The notes under the pieces: model-generated
What the model was told of the DNA's origin: nothing
The model's database searches: none
Seen by the model: only the letters and a program-made list of their open reading frames with translations
Assembly (NCBI GenBank): GCA_019745195.1
Contig: JAIETL010000091.1
Location: 1-42,645 of the forward strand
Length of the DNA: 42,645 bases
Reading direction: 5' to 3'
From: Beijerinckiaceae bacterium
Lineage (GTDB): Bacteria; Pseudomonadota; Alphaproteobacteria; Rhizobiales; Beijerinckiaceae
Made by a program: the position numbers and the translations under genes
Shown: piece by piece, positions 33,298-41,626 of the stretch
How the letters are laid out: each line of letters begins with the position of its first letter
Numbering within the stretch: the first letter of the stretch is position 1

Positions 33298-34754
33298 TGC
33301 AGGTGGCGCGCCTCGTCCATCCGGCGGATTTCGAGGGCTGGCGGCTGCAGGCGCGGAGGCTTGCGCAGCGCGGCGTCCCGCCCGGCAATGTCGCTTGGGT
33401 GGTGGGCGACGAGCCGGCCGGTCTGTTCGATGGCGAGGCGGTCGATGCGGCCGCGCCCGTCGCGAGGCCGGAACTCATGGTTCCGCGCGACTTTCCCGAT
33501 CTGGCGGCGCAGGTGGTCTGCCATCGCGATCCCGAGCGCCTGTCGTTGCTTTACCGCCTGCTGCTGCTCCTTCAGCGGGAGCCGCATCTGCTGAGGGTCG
33601 CGACCGATCCAGACGTTCATCGGGCTGAAGCGATGGCGCGCGCGGTACGGCGAGACATGCACAAGATGACCGCCTTCGTGCGCTTCCGCGAGGTGCGCGA
33701 CGCGGACGGCCGCGAGGCCTATGTCGCCTGGTTCGAGCCCGAGCATTTCATCATCGAGCGCGTCTCGTCTTTTTTCGTGAAGCGATTCTCGGCGATGCGC
33801 TGGTCGATCCTGACGCCGCTGCGCTGCCTGCACTGGGACGGCGCGACGCTGCACGTCACGGACGGCGCGACCAAGGCCGATGCGCCCAGCGAGGATGCGA
33901 TGGAGGCCTATTGGCTGACCTATTACGCCAATATCTTCAATCCGGCCCGGCTCAAGATCAAGGCGATGAAAGCCGAGATGCCGGAGAAATACTGGCGCAA
34001 CCTGCCCGAGGCCGAGTTGATTGCCCCGCTGATCGCCGGAGCTGGCCGGCGCAGCGATGCCATGGTCGCGACCGCGCCGACCCAGCCGCCGCAGCGACAT
34101 CTGCGGCAGGCGCAGCGCCAACCCGGGACGATGCCTTGGCATGGCGAGGTTCCGCAAAGCTGGCAGGAGGCGGCGAAAGCGGCGCGCGATTGTACGCTCT
34201 GCGGGCTGTGCCAGGACGCGACGCAGACGGTCTTTGGCGAGGGCCCGCTGGATGCGCCTGTGATGTTCGTCGGCGAGCAGCCGGGCGATCACGAGGATCT
34301 GGCGGGCAAGCCGTTCGTGGGACCGGCGGGGCAGGTCTTCGACAGGGCTCTGGCCGAGGCCGGGCTGGAGCGCTCGCGCGCCTATGTCACCAATGCGGTG
34401 AAGCACTTCAAGTTCACGGTGCGGGGCAAGCGCCGCATCCATGAGAAGCCCGATGCCGGTGAAATTCAGGCCTGCCGGTTCTGGCTCGGGCTGGAGCGGG
34501 CGTTCGTCAGGCCGAAGCTGGTCGTGGCGCTGGGCGCGAGCGCGGTCCGGGCGCTGACGGGGCACGCCGGTTCGCTGGCCTCGGTTCGCGAGCGCGCGCT
34601 TGCGCTCGACGACGGCACAAGGGTGATGGCGACCGTGCATCCGTCCTATCTGCTGCGCCTGCCCGACGTGGCCTCGCAGGCCCGCGAGCGCGAGCGTTTC
34701 ATCGCCGATCTGCGGCGGATCGGCGAGGCGGCTCCGGAGATGCGGCTCGCCTGA
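33297..34754 (+). CDS. DUF4130-UdgX fusion, uracil-DNA binding/glycosylase protein
   Basis: Two-domain protein of 485 residues. The first ~250 residues are a DUF4130-like domain ('MHKMTAFVRFREVRDADG' and 'WYxxF-like AWFEPEHFIIERV' region) that typically partners with this radical SAM family. The C-terminal ~210 residues are a UDG-superfamily domain: 'CTLCGLC' for an iron-sulfur cluster, 'GEQPGDHEDLAGKPFVGPAG' as the active-site loop, the KRRIH loop at 378-382, and 'VHPSYLLR'. KRRIH is the UdgX signature; in the mycobacterial enzyme its His forms a covalent bond with uracil-containing DNA, here His382. Start is the ATG overlapping the previous stop (TGATG), with no own Shine-Dalgarno, so translation is coupled. 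Confidence 0.9.
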   Translation: MQVARLVHPADFEGWRLQARRLAQRGVPPGNVAWVVGDEPAGLFDGEAVDAAAPVARPELMVPRDFPDLAAQVVCHRDPERLSLLYRLLLLLQREPHLLRVATDPDVHRAEAMARAVRRDMHKMTAFVRFREVRDADGREAYVAWFEPEHFIIERVSSFFVKRFSAMRWSILTPLRCLHWDGATLHVTDGATKADAPSEDAMEAYWLTYYANIFNPARLKIKAMKAEMPEKYWRNLPEAELIAPLIAGAGRRSDAMVATAPTQPPQRHLRQAQRQPGTMPWHGEVPQSWQEAAKAARDCTLCGLCQDATQTVFGEGPLDAPVMFVGEQPGDHEDLAGKPFVGPAGQVFDRALAEAGLERSRAYVTNAVKHFKFTVRGKRRIHEKPDAGEIQACRFWLGLERAFVRPKLVVALGASAVRALTGHAGSLASVRERALALDDGTRVMATVHPSYLLRLPDVASQARERERFIADLRRIGEAAPEMRLA

Positions 34755-34784
34755 ACCGGCGACAGTTGCATTTGTCCGATCAGA

Positions 34785-34898
34785 GCCCTCATCCTGAGGA
34801 GCCGCGTAGCGGCGTCTCGAAGGATGCTCCAGAAAGCTCCGGAGACATCTGGAGCATCCTTCGAGACGCGGCGCGCGGCCGCTCCTCAGGATGAGGGC
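34785..34898. repeat. 114-bp near-perfect palindromic repeat just upstream of the SDR gene
   Basis: The outer arms GCCCTCATCCTGAGGAGC (34785-34802) and GCTCCTCAGGATGAGGGC (34881-34898) are perfect inverted repeats, and an inner pair GTCTCGAAGGATGCTCCAG / CTGGAGCATCCTTCGAGAC (within about 34815-34866) is perfect over 19 bases. The element ends 11 bases before the SDR start codon, so it would form most of the 5' leader if transcription starts upstream. It resembles the widespread rhizobial intergenic elements with CCTCATCCTGAGGAGC ends (recalled, not searched). Confidence 0.78.
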
Positions 34899-34909
34899 TG
34901 AGGGTAAGC

Positions 34910-35671
34910 ATGATCGACGATCTCAAGGGCAAGCGGGTTCTGGTGACGGGGGCGTCGTCGGGCTTGGGCGCGCATTTCGTGCGTGTGCTGGCGGGCGAGG
35001 GGGCGCATGTCGTCGCCGCCGCGCGCCGGCTCGACCGGCTGGAGGCGCTGGCGCTGGACTGTGCGGCATTGCCGGGCAAGGTCGTTCCGCTCGCGCTTGA
35101 TGTCGGGTCGGTTTCCGCGATCGAAGCCGGGCTCGCCGAGGCGAATGCCGCGCTCGGCGGGCTCGACGTGCTGATCAACAATGCCGGCGTCGCCGAGCCC
35201 GAGCGCGCGCTCGAAATCACCGAAGCGCAATGGGACGCCCATCTCGACATCAATCTGAAAGGCTGCTTCTTCGCCGCGCAAAGCGCCGCGCGGATCATGG
35301 CGAAGCAGGAGACCGGCGGTTCGATCGTCAACATCGCCTCGATCCTCGGCGAGCGCGTCGCGATTTCGGTCGCGCCCTATTCAGCCGCCAAGGCAGGGCT
35401 GATCCAGTTGACGAAGTCGCTGGCGCTCGAATGGGCGCGCTACAAGGTGCGGGTCAACGCCCTTGCTCCGGGCTATGTGATCACCGATCTCAACCGCGAT
35501 TTCTTCGAGACGGAGCAGGGCCGGGCGCTGCTCTCGCGTGTGCCGATGCGCCGAGCCGCCGATCTCGCCGATCTCGACGGGCCGCTGCTGCTGCTCTGCT
35601 CCGACGCCTCGCGCTTCATGACCGGCGCGGTGGTGGCGGTCGATGGCGGGCATCTGGTCAGCGGGTTGTGA
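34910..35671 (+). CDS. SDR family NAD(P)-dependent oxidoreductase
   Basis: Classical short-chain dehydrogenase/reductase of 253 residues; substrate unknown. Cofactor motif TGASSGLG (13-20), NNAG (90-93) and the catalytic Ser144, Tyr157 and Lys161 (YSAAK) are all present, and the C-terminus has the usual 'VNALAPGYVITDLN' and 'GAVVAVDGGH'. Acidic/basic residues after the second strand ('AAARRLDRL') favour NADP(H), an inference. The Shine-Dalgarno GAGGG lies immediately after a long palindromic repeat. Its stop is directly adjacent to the convergent puuE-uraD stop. No functional tie to purine catabolism is evident. Confidence 0.9.
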   Translation: MIDDLKGKRVLVTGASSGLGAHFVRVLAGEGAHVVAAARRLDRLEALALDCAALPGKVVPLALDVGSVSAIEAGLAEANAALGGLDVLINNAGVAEPERALEITEAQWDAHLDINLKGCFFAAQSAARIMAKQETGGSIVNIASILGERVAISVAPYSAAKAGLIQLTKSLALEWARYKVRVNALAPGYVITDLNRDFFETEQGRALLSRVPMRRAADLADLDGPLLLLCSDASRFMTGAVVAVDGGHLVSGL

Positions 35672-37093
35672 TCAACCCGGAAGCAATTCGCGCAGCCTGA
35701 TCAGCGCGATCTTCTCCACCTGGCGCAGCGCCGTCTCGAACTCCTGCTCGCGCGAACCGGCCAGCCTCGCCTCGAACGCCGCGACGATCTCCGCCTTGGT
35801 CAGGCCCTTCACCGCGATGATGAAGGGGATGCCGAAGCGGGCCTTGTAGGCCTCGTTCAGGGCGGTGAAGCGGACGCGTTCGTCGCCCGAGAGCCGGTCG
35901 AGCCCGGCGGAAGCCTGCTCGCTGGTCGATTCAGGCGTCAGTTCGCCGGCCGCCGCAATCTTGCCGGCGAGATCGGGATGGGCCAGCAGCAATGCGCGCT
36001 TTTGCTCGTCCGAACCCGCCTGCATGGCGGCGCTCATCGCTGCGTGGAGGCCGGCCGCATCGTCCTGCGCCGGCCCGATCCCGGCGTCGAAAGCGGCCTG
36101 CGCGACCCAGGGCGAGTGCTCCCAGACGCGTCCGAACACCTCGACGAAAAGGCCCTTCGGAACCTTCGAGGGAATATAGCCTCCAGCCGGGGGATGCCGC
36201 CTGATCCAGTGGCGGGCGATGTCGAGCCGCGTCGCGACCCAGACCCTGTCATGCGAGCCGATATAGTCGAGAAAGCGCGCCAGCGCGGCAGCCCGGCCGG
36301 GCCGACCGACGAGCCGGCAATGGAGGCCGACCGACATCATCTTCGGCGCGGTTTCGCCCTCGGCATAGAGCGTGTCGAATGTGTCCTTGAGATAGGCGAA
36401 GAACTGGTCGCCGGCGTTGAAACCCTGCGGCGTGGCGAAGCGCATGTCGTTGGCGTCGAGCGTGTAGGGCACGGCGAGCTGCGGGCCATGCGGACCCTGC
36501 AGCCAATAGGGCAGCTCGTCGCCGTAAGTATCCGCCGTGTAGAGGAACCCACCCTCGGCCATCATCAGCGGCGTCGTATTCTGCGAGGTCCGCCCTTGAT
36601 AAAAGCCGAGCGGGCGTTCGCCAGTCAGTTCCGTTTGAATCCGGATCGCCTCCGCGATGTCGGCGGCCTCTCGCTCGGCGGGGACGTCGCGATAGTCGAT
36701 CCATTTCAGGCCGTGGGTGGCGATCTCCCAGCCGGCCTCCTGCATCGAGCCGACGATCTCGGGATAGCGGGCGAGCGCGCTCGCCACGGCGAAGACCGTG
36801 ACCGGCATGTTGCGCTGGGTGAACATCCGCCACAGCCGCCAGTAACCGGCGCGCGAGCCGTATTCGTAGATCGACTCCATGTTCATGTGGCGCTGGCCCA
36901 GCCAAGGCGCTGCGCCGACGATCTCGGAGAGGAAGGCCTCCGAGGCGGCGTCGCCATGCAGGATGTTGTTTTCGCCGCCCTCCTCGTAATTGATTACGAA
37001 CTGCACGGCGATGCGCGCTGCGCCCGGCCAATGCGGATGGGGCGTGTCGCGGCCATAGCCTTTGAGGTCGCGGGGATAGGCGTCGTTGGTCAT
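35672..37093 (-). CDS. puuE: Bifunctional allantoinase PuuE / OHCU decarboxylase UraD
   Basis: Fusion of two steps of urate breakdown, 473 residues. Residues 1 to about 305 are a PuuE-type allantoinase of the polysaccharide-deacetylase fold, which does not need the metal centre of classical allantoinase ('WPGAARIAVQFVINYEEGGE', 'EIATHGLKWIDY', 'GFYQGRTSQNT'). From about 308 to the end is UraD, which decarboxylates OHCU to S-allantoin: 'FVEVFGRVWEHSPWVA', the catalytic-His motif HPDLAG (His372 onward) and 'LNEAYKARFGIPFIIAVKG'. OHCU decarboxylase thus feeds the same polypeptide's allantoinase. It starts 4 bases after the uraH stop, so both are in one operon. Confidence 0.93.
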   Translation of the reverse strand: MTNDAYPRDLKGYGRDTPHPHWPGAARIAVQFVINYEEGGENNILHGDAASEAFLSEIVGAAPWLGQRHMNMESIYEYGSRAGYWRLWRMFTQRNMPVTVFAVASALARYPEIVGSMQEAGWEIATHGLKWIDYRDVPAEREAADIAEAIRIQTELTGERPLGFYQGRTSQNTTPLMMAEGGFLYTADTYGDELPYWLQGPHGPQLAVPYTLDANDMRFATPQGFNAGDQFFAYLKDTFDTLYAEGETAPKMMSVGLHCRLVGRPGRAAALARFLDYIGSHDRVWVATRLDIARHWIRRHPPAGGYIPSKVPKGLFVEVFGRVWEHSPWVAQAAFDAGIGPAQDDAAGLHAAMSAAMQAGSDEQKRALLLAHPDLAGKIAAAGELTPESTSEQASAGLDRLSGDERVRFTALNEAYKARFGIPFIIAVKGLTKAEIVAAFEARLAGSREQEFETALRQVEKIALIRLRELLPG

Positions 37094-37097
37094 GGTC

Positions 37098-37454
37098 TCA
37101 ACTGCCGCGATAGGTCGAATAGCTCCACGGCGTGGCCAGGAGCGGGACGTGGTAATGGCCTGCCGGATCGGCCACGCCGAAGCGGATCGGCACGATGTCG
37201 AGGAAGGTCGGGTCGGCCAGCACCATGCCGAGTCCGCGGAAATAGGCTCCGATGGAGAAGGAAATCTCGTATGTTCCGGCGACTAGAGCCTCGCCCGCCA
37301 GCAGCGGCGCATCGGTGCGGCCGTCAAGATTGGTCATGGTCTGCGTGACCCGCTCGCGGCCCCCGTCCTGCGTCAGACGGTCGAGCGCGATCATGACGCC
37401 GGGCGCGGGCCGGCCATGGACCGTGTCGAGGACATGCGTCGAGAGACGTCCCAT
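37098..37454 (-). CDS. uraH: 5-hydroxyisourate hydrolase (transthyretin-like)
   Basis: Hydrolyses 5-hydroxyisourate, the product of urate oxidation, to OHCU. At 118 residues it has all family marks: 'LSTHVLDTVHGRPA' with His7, Arg46, 'GHYHVPLLATPWSYSTYRGS' with His100/His102, and the C-terminal YRGS tetrapeptide (115-118). The ATG at 37454 is chosen since the conserved part begins at once and AAGGA lies about 11 bases upstream; the open frame to 37517 overlaps the divergent regulatory region. First gene of a uraH-puuE/uraD operon, divergent from puuD, which supplies its substrate. Confidence 0.95.
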   Translation of the reverse strand: MGRLSTHVLDTVHGRPAPGVMIALDRLTQDGGRERVTQTMTNLDGRTDAPLLAGEALVAGTYEISFSIGAYFRGLGMVLADPTFLDIVPIRFGVADPAGHYHVPLLATPWSYSTYRGS

Positions 37455-37480
37455 CGATCGATTCGTCCTTTTCGGAGAGT

Positions 37481-37517
37481 GTTCGTCGGAACGAACCTTG
37501 CCTTGCCGAAAAGGCAA
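37481..37517. promoter_or_regulatory. Two inverted repeats in the uraH/puuD divergent promoter region
   Basis: GTTCGT-CGGA-ACGAAC (37481-37496) and TTGCCTT-N6-AAGGCAA (37498-37517) are perfect inverted repeats placed side by side in the 135-base gap between two divergent urate-catabolism genes. Their position, dyad form and spacing suit a dimeric transcription factor acting on both promoters, for example a urate-responsive GntR/MarR/LysR regulator; no regulator gene is in the window. The second repeat could instead be an RNA hairpin. Confidence 0.5.
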
Positions 37518-37589
37518 ACTCTAGTCTGGATGCGGCCATGAAAACTCTATCCCGGATTCCTCCCCGTCAATCGTCGCGGTCCGCAGCCC

Positions 37590-38840
37590 ATGCTTGACGC
37601 CTACCTCCTCGAATGGGGCGGCATGCTGCTGCGCTGGCTGCATGTGATCACCGCGATCGCCTGGATCGGCGCGTCGTTCTTCTTCATCCATCTCGACGCG
37701 TCGCTGAAGGGCGACACGACGCTTCCAGCGGGCGAGGGCGGCAAGCCCGAGCAATATGTCGCCTGGCAGGTGCATGGCGGCGGCTTCTACGAGATGCGGA
37801 AGTATCTGGTCGCGCCGGCCCGGCTGCCCGAGCACCTGACCTGGCACAAGTGGCAGGCCTACTGGACCTGGATCTCGGGATTTTTCCTGCTCGTCTGGGT
37901 CTATTACGCGCAGTCGGAGCTCTATCTGATCGATCCGGCGGTGATGGCGCTCTCGCCGTTGGCGGCGGGCGCGATCGGCATCGCGGCGCTGGTCTTCGGC
38001 TGGCTTTTCTACGACTGGCTCTGCAAGTCGCCGCTGGGCAGGAACGACGTCGTGCTCGGCGGGCTCGGCTTCGGCTATGTCGTGGCGGCGAGCTGGGCCT
38101 TTGCCAGCGTGTTCTCGGGCCGCGGCGCGCTGATCCATACGGGCGCGCTGATGGCGACGATCATGACCGCCAACGTGTTCTTCAACATCATGCCGGGCCA
38201 GCGAAAAGTTATCGCTGCGCTGATGGCGGGCGAGAAGCCCGATCCGAAACATGGCCGCGCCGCCAAACAGCGCTCGATGCACAACAACTACATCACCCTG
38301 CCGGTGCTGTTCCTGATGCTGTCGAACCACTATCCCGTGACCTACGCCAATTCGGCGGTGATCCCGGTTCTGGTGGCGCTCATCATCGTGGCGGGCGCGC
38401 TGATCCGGCACTTCTACAATGTCCGCCATGCCGACCATGCCAAATCGCCATGGTGGACCTGGGCCGCGGCGATCGTGGCGCTCTGGCTCGCCTTCTGGGT
38501 CGCGATGGCGTCCTCGCCCGGCGGCCGCGAGCGGCTCGGGCTCGCAGCCGGCGCCGATCCCGCGCCGCTCATGCTGGCGGGGATGAAACCGCCGCCCGAC
38601 GAGGTGTCGAACATCGTCACCGGGCGCTGCGCCATGTGTCATGCGCCGCAACCCTCCTGGCCCGGCATTGGGATCGCGCCCAAGGGCGTGCTGCTGCACG
38701 AGCCGGCCTTCATCGCGCGGCAGGCGCAGGCCATCCGGGCGCAGGCGGTGATGACGCATGCCATGCCGCCAAATAATCTCTCGGGCATGACGCCGGCGGA
38801 GCGGCGCATCGTCGCAACCTGGCTCGCGAATCCGCGCTGA
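37590..38840 (+). CDS. puuD: Urate hydroxylase PuuD with C-terminal cytochrome c domain
   Basis: Membrane-bound urate-oxidising enzyme that makes 5-hydroxyisourate without a soluble uricase, 416 residues. The first ~330 residues contain about eight membrane spans ('LLRWLHVITAIAWIGASFFF', 'FLLVWVYYAQSELYL', 'AAIVALWLAFWVAMAS') with many conserved His/Trp. A c-type haem site CAMCH follows at residues 347-351, so electrons probably pass to the respiratory chain. C-terminal Met residues ('VMTHAMPP') could be the axial ligand. Divergent from uraH, which takes its product; the two operons reconstruct urate to allantoate. Confidence 0.93.
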   Translation: MLDAYLLEWGGMLLRWLHVITAIAWIGASFFFIHLDASLKGDTTLPAGEGGKPEQYVAWQVHGGGFYEMRKYLVAPARLPEHLTWHKWQAYWTWISGFFLLVWVYYAQSELYLIDPAVMALSPLAAGAIGIAALVFGWLFYDWLCKSPLGRNDVVLGGLGFGYVVAASWAFASVFSGRGALIHTGALMATIMTANVFFNIMPGQRKVIAALMAGEKPDPKHGRAAKQRSMHNNYITLPVLFLMLSNHYPVTYANSAVIPVLVALIIVAGALIRHFYNVRHADHAKSPWWTWAAAIVALWLAFWVAMASSPGGRERLGLAAGADPAPLMLAGMKPPPDEVSNIVTGRCAMCHAPQPSWPGIGIAPKGVLLHEPAFIARQAQAIRAQAVMTHAMPPNNLSGMTPAERRIVATWLANPR

Positions 38841-38885
38841 AACGCTCACTTATCCTCACCGATCCTTGACCATTCTCGACTTGGC

Positions 38886-38911
38886 CTGAATGAATTCCCC
38901 GATTCATTCAG
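38886..38911. promoter_or_regulatory. 26-bp AT-rich palindrome upstream of the YfhO-like gene
   Basis: CTGAATGAAT-TCCCCG-ATTCATTCAG has perfect 10-base arms and stands out as AT-rich in a GC-rich region. It is 46 bases after the puuD stop and about 100 bases before the next gene. A TTGACC about 17 bases before AATGAA could be a -35 element, which would place the palindrome over the -10, as an operator. Alternatively it is a hairpin terminator for puuD followed by only TTT. Confidence 0.45.
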
Positions 38912-39012
38912 TTTCGGTTCACCTCGCCAACCGCATCGTCCTCGCCACTGACAGGGTGGAGGCTGGTTCCCAAACGGGCGCCGTCCAAGCCTGATGGGAC
39001 CGGGGGGTCCGC

Positions 39013-41517
39013 TTGAACGCGATTTTACAGAGGGGCGTCAGCTACAGGCTGGCGGCCATGGCCTTCATCTGTGTCTGGACGGTGCTGTGCTGGCCATGGC
39101 TCTCGGGCGCGGTGACCATTCCCTTCGACGCCAAGGCGCATTTCCAGGCGCAGATTCAGTTCCTGGCGCAGGCGCTGCATAGCGGCCAGTCGCCGTTCTG
39201 GACGCATAACGTCTTCGGCGGCTCGCCCCAGATCGCCGATCCACAGTCGCTGATCTTCTCGCCTGCCATCATCCTGGCGCTGCTCTCGCCCTCGCCGAGC
39301 TTCCAGATGGTCGACGCCTATGTGCTGCTGCACCTGCTGGCTGGCGGGCTCGCCTGCCTTATGGTCTTCCGCGACCGCGGCTGGCACCCTGCGGGCGGGC
39401 TGATGGCGGCGCTGGTCTTCGCCTTCGGCGCGTCCTCGATGTGGCGCGTGCAGCATGTCGGGCAGATCGCGAGTCTGGCCTTCTTCGCCATCGCGTTCTG
39501 GCTGACGGCGCGCATGCTGCAGCGCGGCTCGCTGCTTTATGGCGCGCTGGCGGGCCTCGCCGCCGGGCTGATGATGCTGGAGCCCGATCAGGTTGCGCTG
39601 CTTGGCGCCTATGTGCTGGTCGGCGTCGTCCTCGCCCATTGGGTCTCCGGCGGCTGGCCGTCCATGCGGGCGACGTTTGGACCGGCGGCCGCGGCCGGTC
39701 TCGTCGGCGCGGCGACCGTCGCCTTGCCGCTGCTCTGGGTCTGGCTCTTTGCCGAGGCGACGACGCGTCCGGCTGTCGATTTCGCCGAAGCCGGGCGCGG
39801 CTCGCTGCATCCCGCCTCGCTGCTGACGGCGCTCGTCGCGGACCTGTTCGGCGCGCGCGACCCCGCCGTCGAGTTCTGGGGGCCCTACAGCAATTCCTGG
39901 AACGCCAAGGAGCTGTTCCTGTCCCAGAACATGGGGCAGGTCTATATCGGCGCAATTCCGCTGCTGCTGCTGATCGCGCCTGGGCTGACGCGGGGCTGGC
40001 TCTGGGAAAGGGCGATCCGGCCGATTTCGCTGCTCTTCCTGTTCATGCTGCTGTTTTCGCTCGGCCGTTACACGCCGTTCTTCTACGCCGTCTACGAGTA
40101 TCTGCCGGGCGTGAAGGCGTTTCGCCGCCCCGCGGACGCGACGTTCCTGATCGGTGCGCTCGGCGCCGTTCTCTCGGGCTATGTGCTGCATCGCGTGTTG
40201 ACGGAACCGGCCATAGGGCCTCTCCGGCGCGATCTCGCGGTCCTCGCCGGTGTGCTGGCGCTGTCTTTGGGGCTTGCGCTGGTCGTCTCCGGCAAGGCCG
40301 GTCACCTCGCAGATGCTTGGAAGCCCGTGCTGATCGCCATTGTCTGGTTTGGCGCGGGCGTGGTCGTGCTGGCGGTTCTGCTGCGCTGGCGGCAGGGTCT
40401 CGGCCCGCTCGCCGCCGCCATGCTGGTCACCGGCGTGGTCGGGGCCGATCTGGGGCTGAACAACGGCCCCAACGAGTCGACCGCTCTTTCGCCGGAGATA
40501 TACGATGTGCTTCGGCCCGAGACCAAGAACGAAACCGTCGCCGCGCTGAAGCGTCTGGTGGCGCAGCCGGCGGGCTCTCCGCGTCGCGACCGGGTCGAAT
40601 TGCTCGGGATGGGATTCGAATGGCCCAATGCCGGGCTGGTGCATGGTTTCGACCATACGCTGGGCTACAATCCGCTCCGGCTTGCTGACTTCTCCGATGC
40701 CGTGGGCACGCGCGACACCATCGCCGGCCCCGACCAGCGCAAGTTCACCTCGCTGTTTCCGGGCTATCGCTGCAAGCTCGCCGACCTTCTGGGCCTGCGT
40801 TACATCGCGACGCCAGTGCCGATCGAGCAGGTCGACTACAAGCTGCACAAGGGCGACCTCAGGCTCGTGGCCCAGACCAAACAGGGCTATATCTACGAGA
40901 ACCCGCGCGCCTTGCCGCGCGCCCAGTTCGTGCCCGGCTGGCGGCTCGCAGATTTCGACATGATGAAGGCCGGCGGCCGCTGGCCCGATGTCGATCCGAC
41001 GCAGGCCGTGCTGCTGGAGAGCGAGCCCGGCGAGGCGACGCCCGAGCGGCCGGCGGTCGCGGCGACGCCGGCCGAGGTCAGGCTCACGCGTTACGAGAAC
41101 ACCGAGGTCGAGATCGACGTGGTGACGACACAGGGCGGCTTCGTCGTGCTCAACGATATCTGGCACCCTTGGTGGCGCGCGACGGTCGATGGCGTCGAGA
41201 CCGAGATCCTGAAGGCGAACGTGCTGTTCCGCGCCGTGCAGGTTCCGGCCGGCGCGCACAAGGTCCGGTTCAGCTTCAAGCCGATCGAGGGCGCCATCGC
41301 GGAGTTCCGCGAGAAGGTCGTGCCGGAGGCGGCCGAGGAGGAGGATGCGCCCATGCCGGCGCAGCCAGCCGGTCCTGCCATCGTAACATGGCCGGGCGGC
41401 CTGCCGCCGGCTGCGCTGACGACGCCGTCGGAGCCGGCGCGGGCGACGCTGCGTCTGGGAACCGGCGCGCCGGCCGCAGAACCGCGTCCGCAGATGTCGT
41501 CCTCACGCGCCTATTGA
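39013..41517 (+). CDS. Large YfhO-like multispanning membrane protein
   Basis: An 834-residue inner-membrane protein. The N-terminal ~460 residues have about eleven hydrophobic spans; the first external loop contains 'PFDAKAHFQAQIQFLAQAL' and 'WTHNVFGGSPQIADPQS', resembling the acidic/aromatic first loop of YfhO and other GT-C fold glycosyltransferases. The C-terminal part is soluble: beta-rich sequence with 'VLNDIWHPWWRATVDGVE' and 'PAGAHKVRFSFKP', the typical YfhO extracytoplasmic tail, then a Pro/Ala/Glu-rich end. It probably transfers sugars from lipid carriers to an envelope glycan. The frame opens with TTG at 39013 after GGGGGG; the ATG at 39058 is an alternative start that would keep all spans. 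Confidence 0.78.
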   Translation: MNAILQRGVSYRLAAMAFICVWTVLCWPWLSGAVTIPFDAKAHFQAQIQFLAQALHSGQSPFWTHNVFGGSPQIADPQSLIFSPAIILALLSPSPSFQMVDAYVLLHLLAGGLACLMVFRDRGWHPAGGLMAALVFAFGASSMWRVQHVGQIASLAFFAIAFWLTARMLQRGSLLYGALAGLAAGLMMLEPDQVALLGAYVLVGVVLAHWVSGGWPSMRATFGPAAAAGLVGAATVALPLLWVWLFAEATTRPAVDFAEAGRGSLHPASLLTALVADLFGARDPAVEFWGPYSNSWNAKELFLSQNMGQVYIGAIPLLLLIAPGLTRGWLWERAIRPISLLFLFMLLFSLGRYTPFFYAVYEYLPGVKAFRRPADATFLIGALGAVLSGYVLHRVLTEPAIGPLRRDLAVLAGVLALSLGLALVVSGKAGHLADAWKPVLIAIVWFGAGVVVLAVLLRWRQGLGPLAAAMLVTGVVGADLGLNNGPNESTALSPEIYDVLRPETKNETVAALKRLVAQPAGSPRRDRVELLGMGFEWPNAGLVHGFDHTLGYNPLRLADFSDAVGTRDTIAGPDQRKFTSLFPGYRCKLADLLGLRYIATPVPIEQVDYKLHKGDLRLVAQTKQGYIYENPRALPRAQFVPGWRLADFDMMKAGGRWPDVDPTQAVLLESEPGEATPERPAVAATPAEVRLTRYENTEVEIDVVTTQGGFVVLNDIWHPWWRATVDGVETEILKANVLFRAVQVPAGAHKVRFSFKPIEGAIAEFREKVVPEAAEEEDAPMPAQPAGPAIVTWPGGLPPAALTTPSEPARATLRLGTGAPAAEPRPQMSSSRAY

Positions 41518-41626
41518 CGCCCGAGCCTCATCCCGGATTGCGGCGATCTCCGTTCGGTGAGACGATCGGAACTGGACCCATTCGGTCTCCGCGCCGTTCG
41601 GCTGATCGCTGCGAGGGAGGCTTGGC

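Noticed and set aside
32937..34640. Long minus-strand open frame antisense to the DUF4130-UdgX gene
   Set aside because: No recognisable domains, while the plus strand carries clear UdgX signatures; a composition shadow.
39025..41259. Very long minus-strand open frame antisense to the YfhO-like gene
   Set aside because: Long antisense frames arise from strong G/C third-position bias; the product is Arg/Gln/His-rich without motifs, while the plus strand encodes clear membrane spans.
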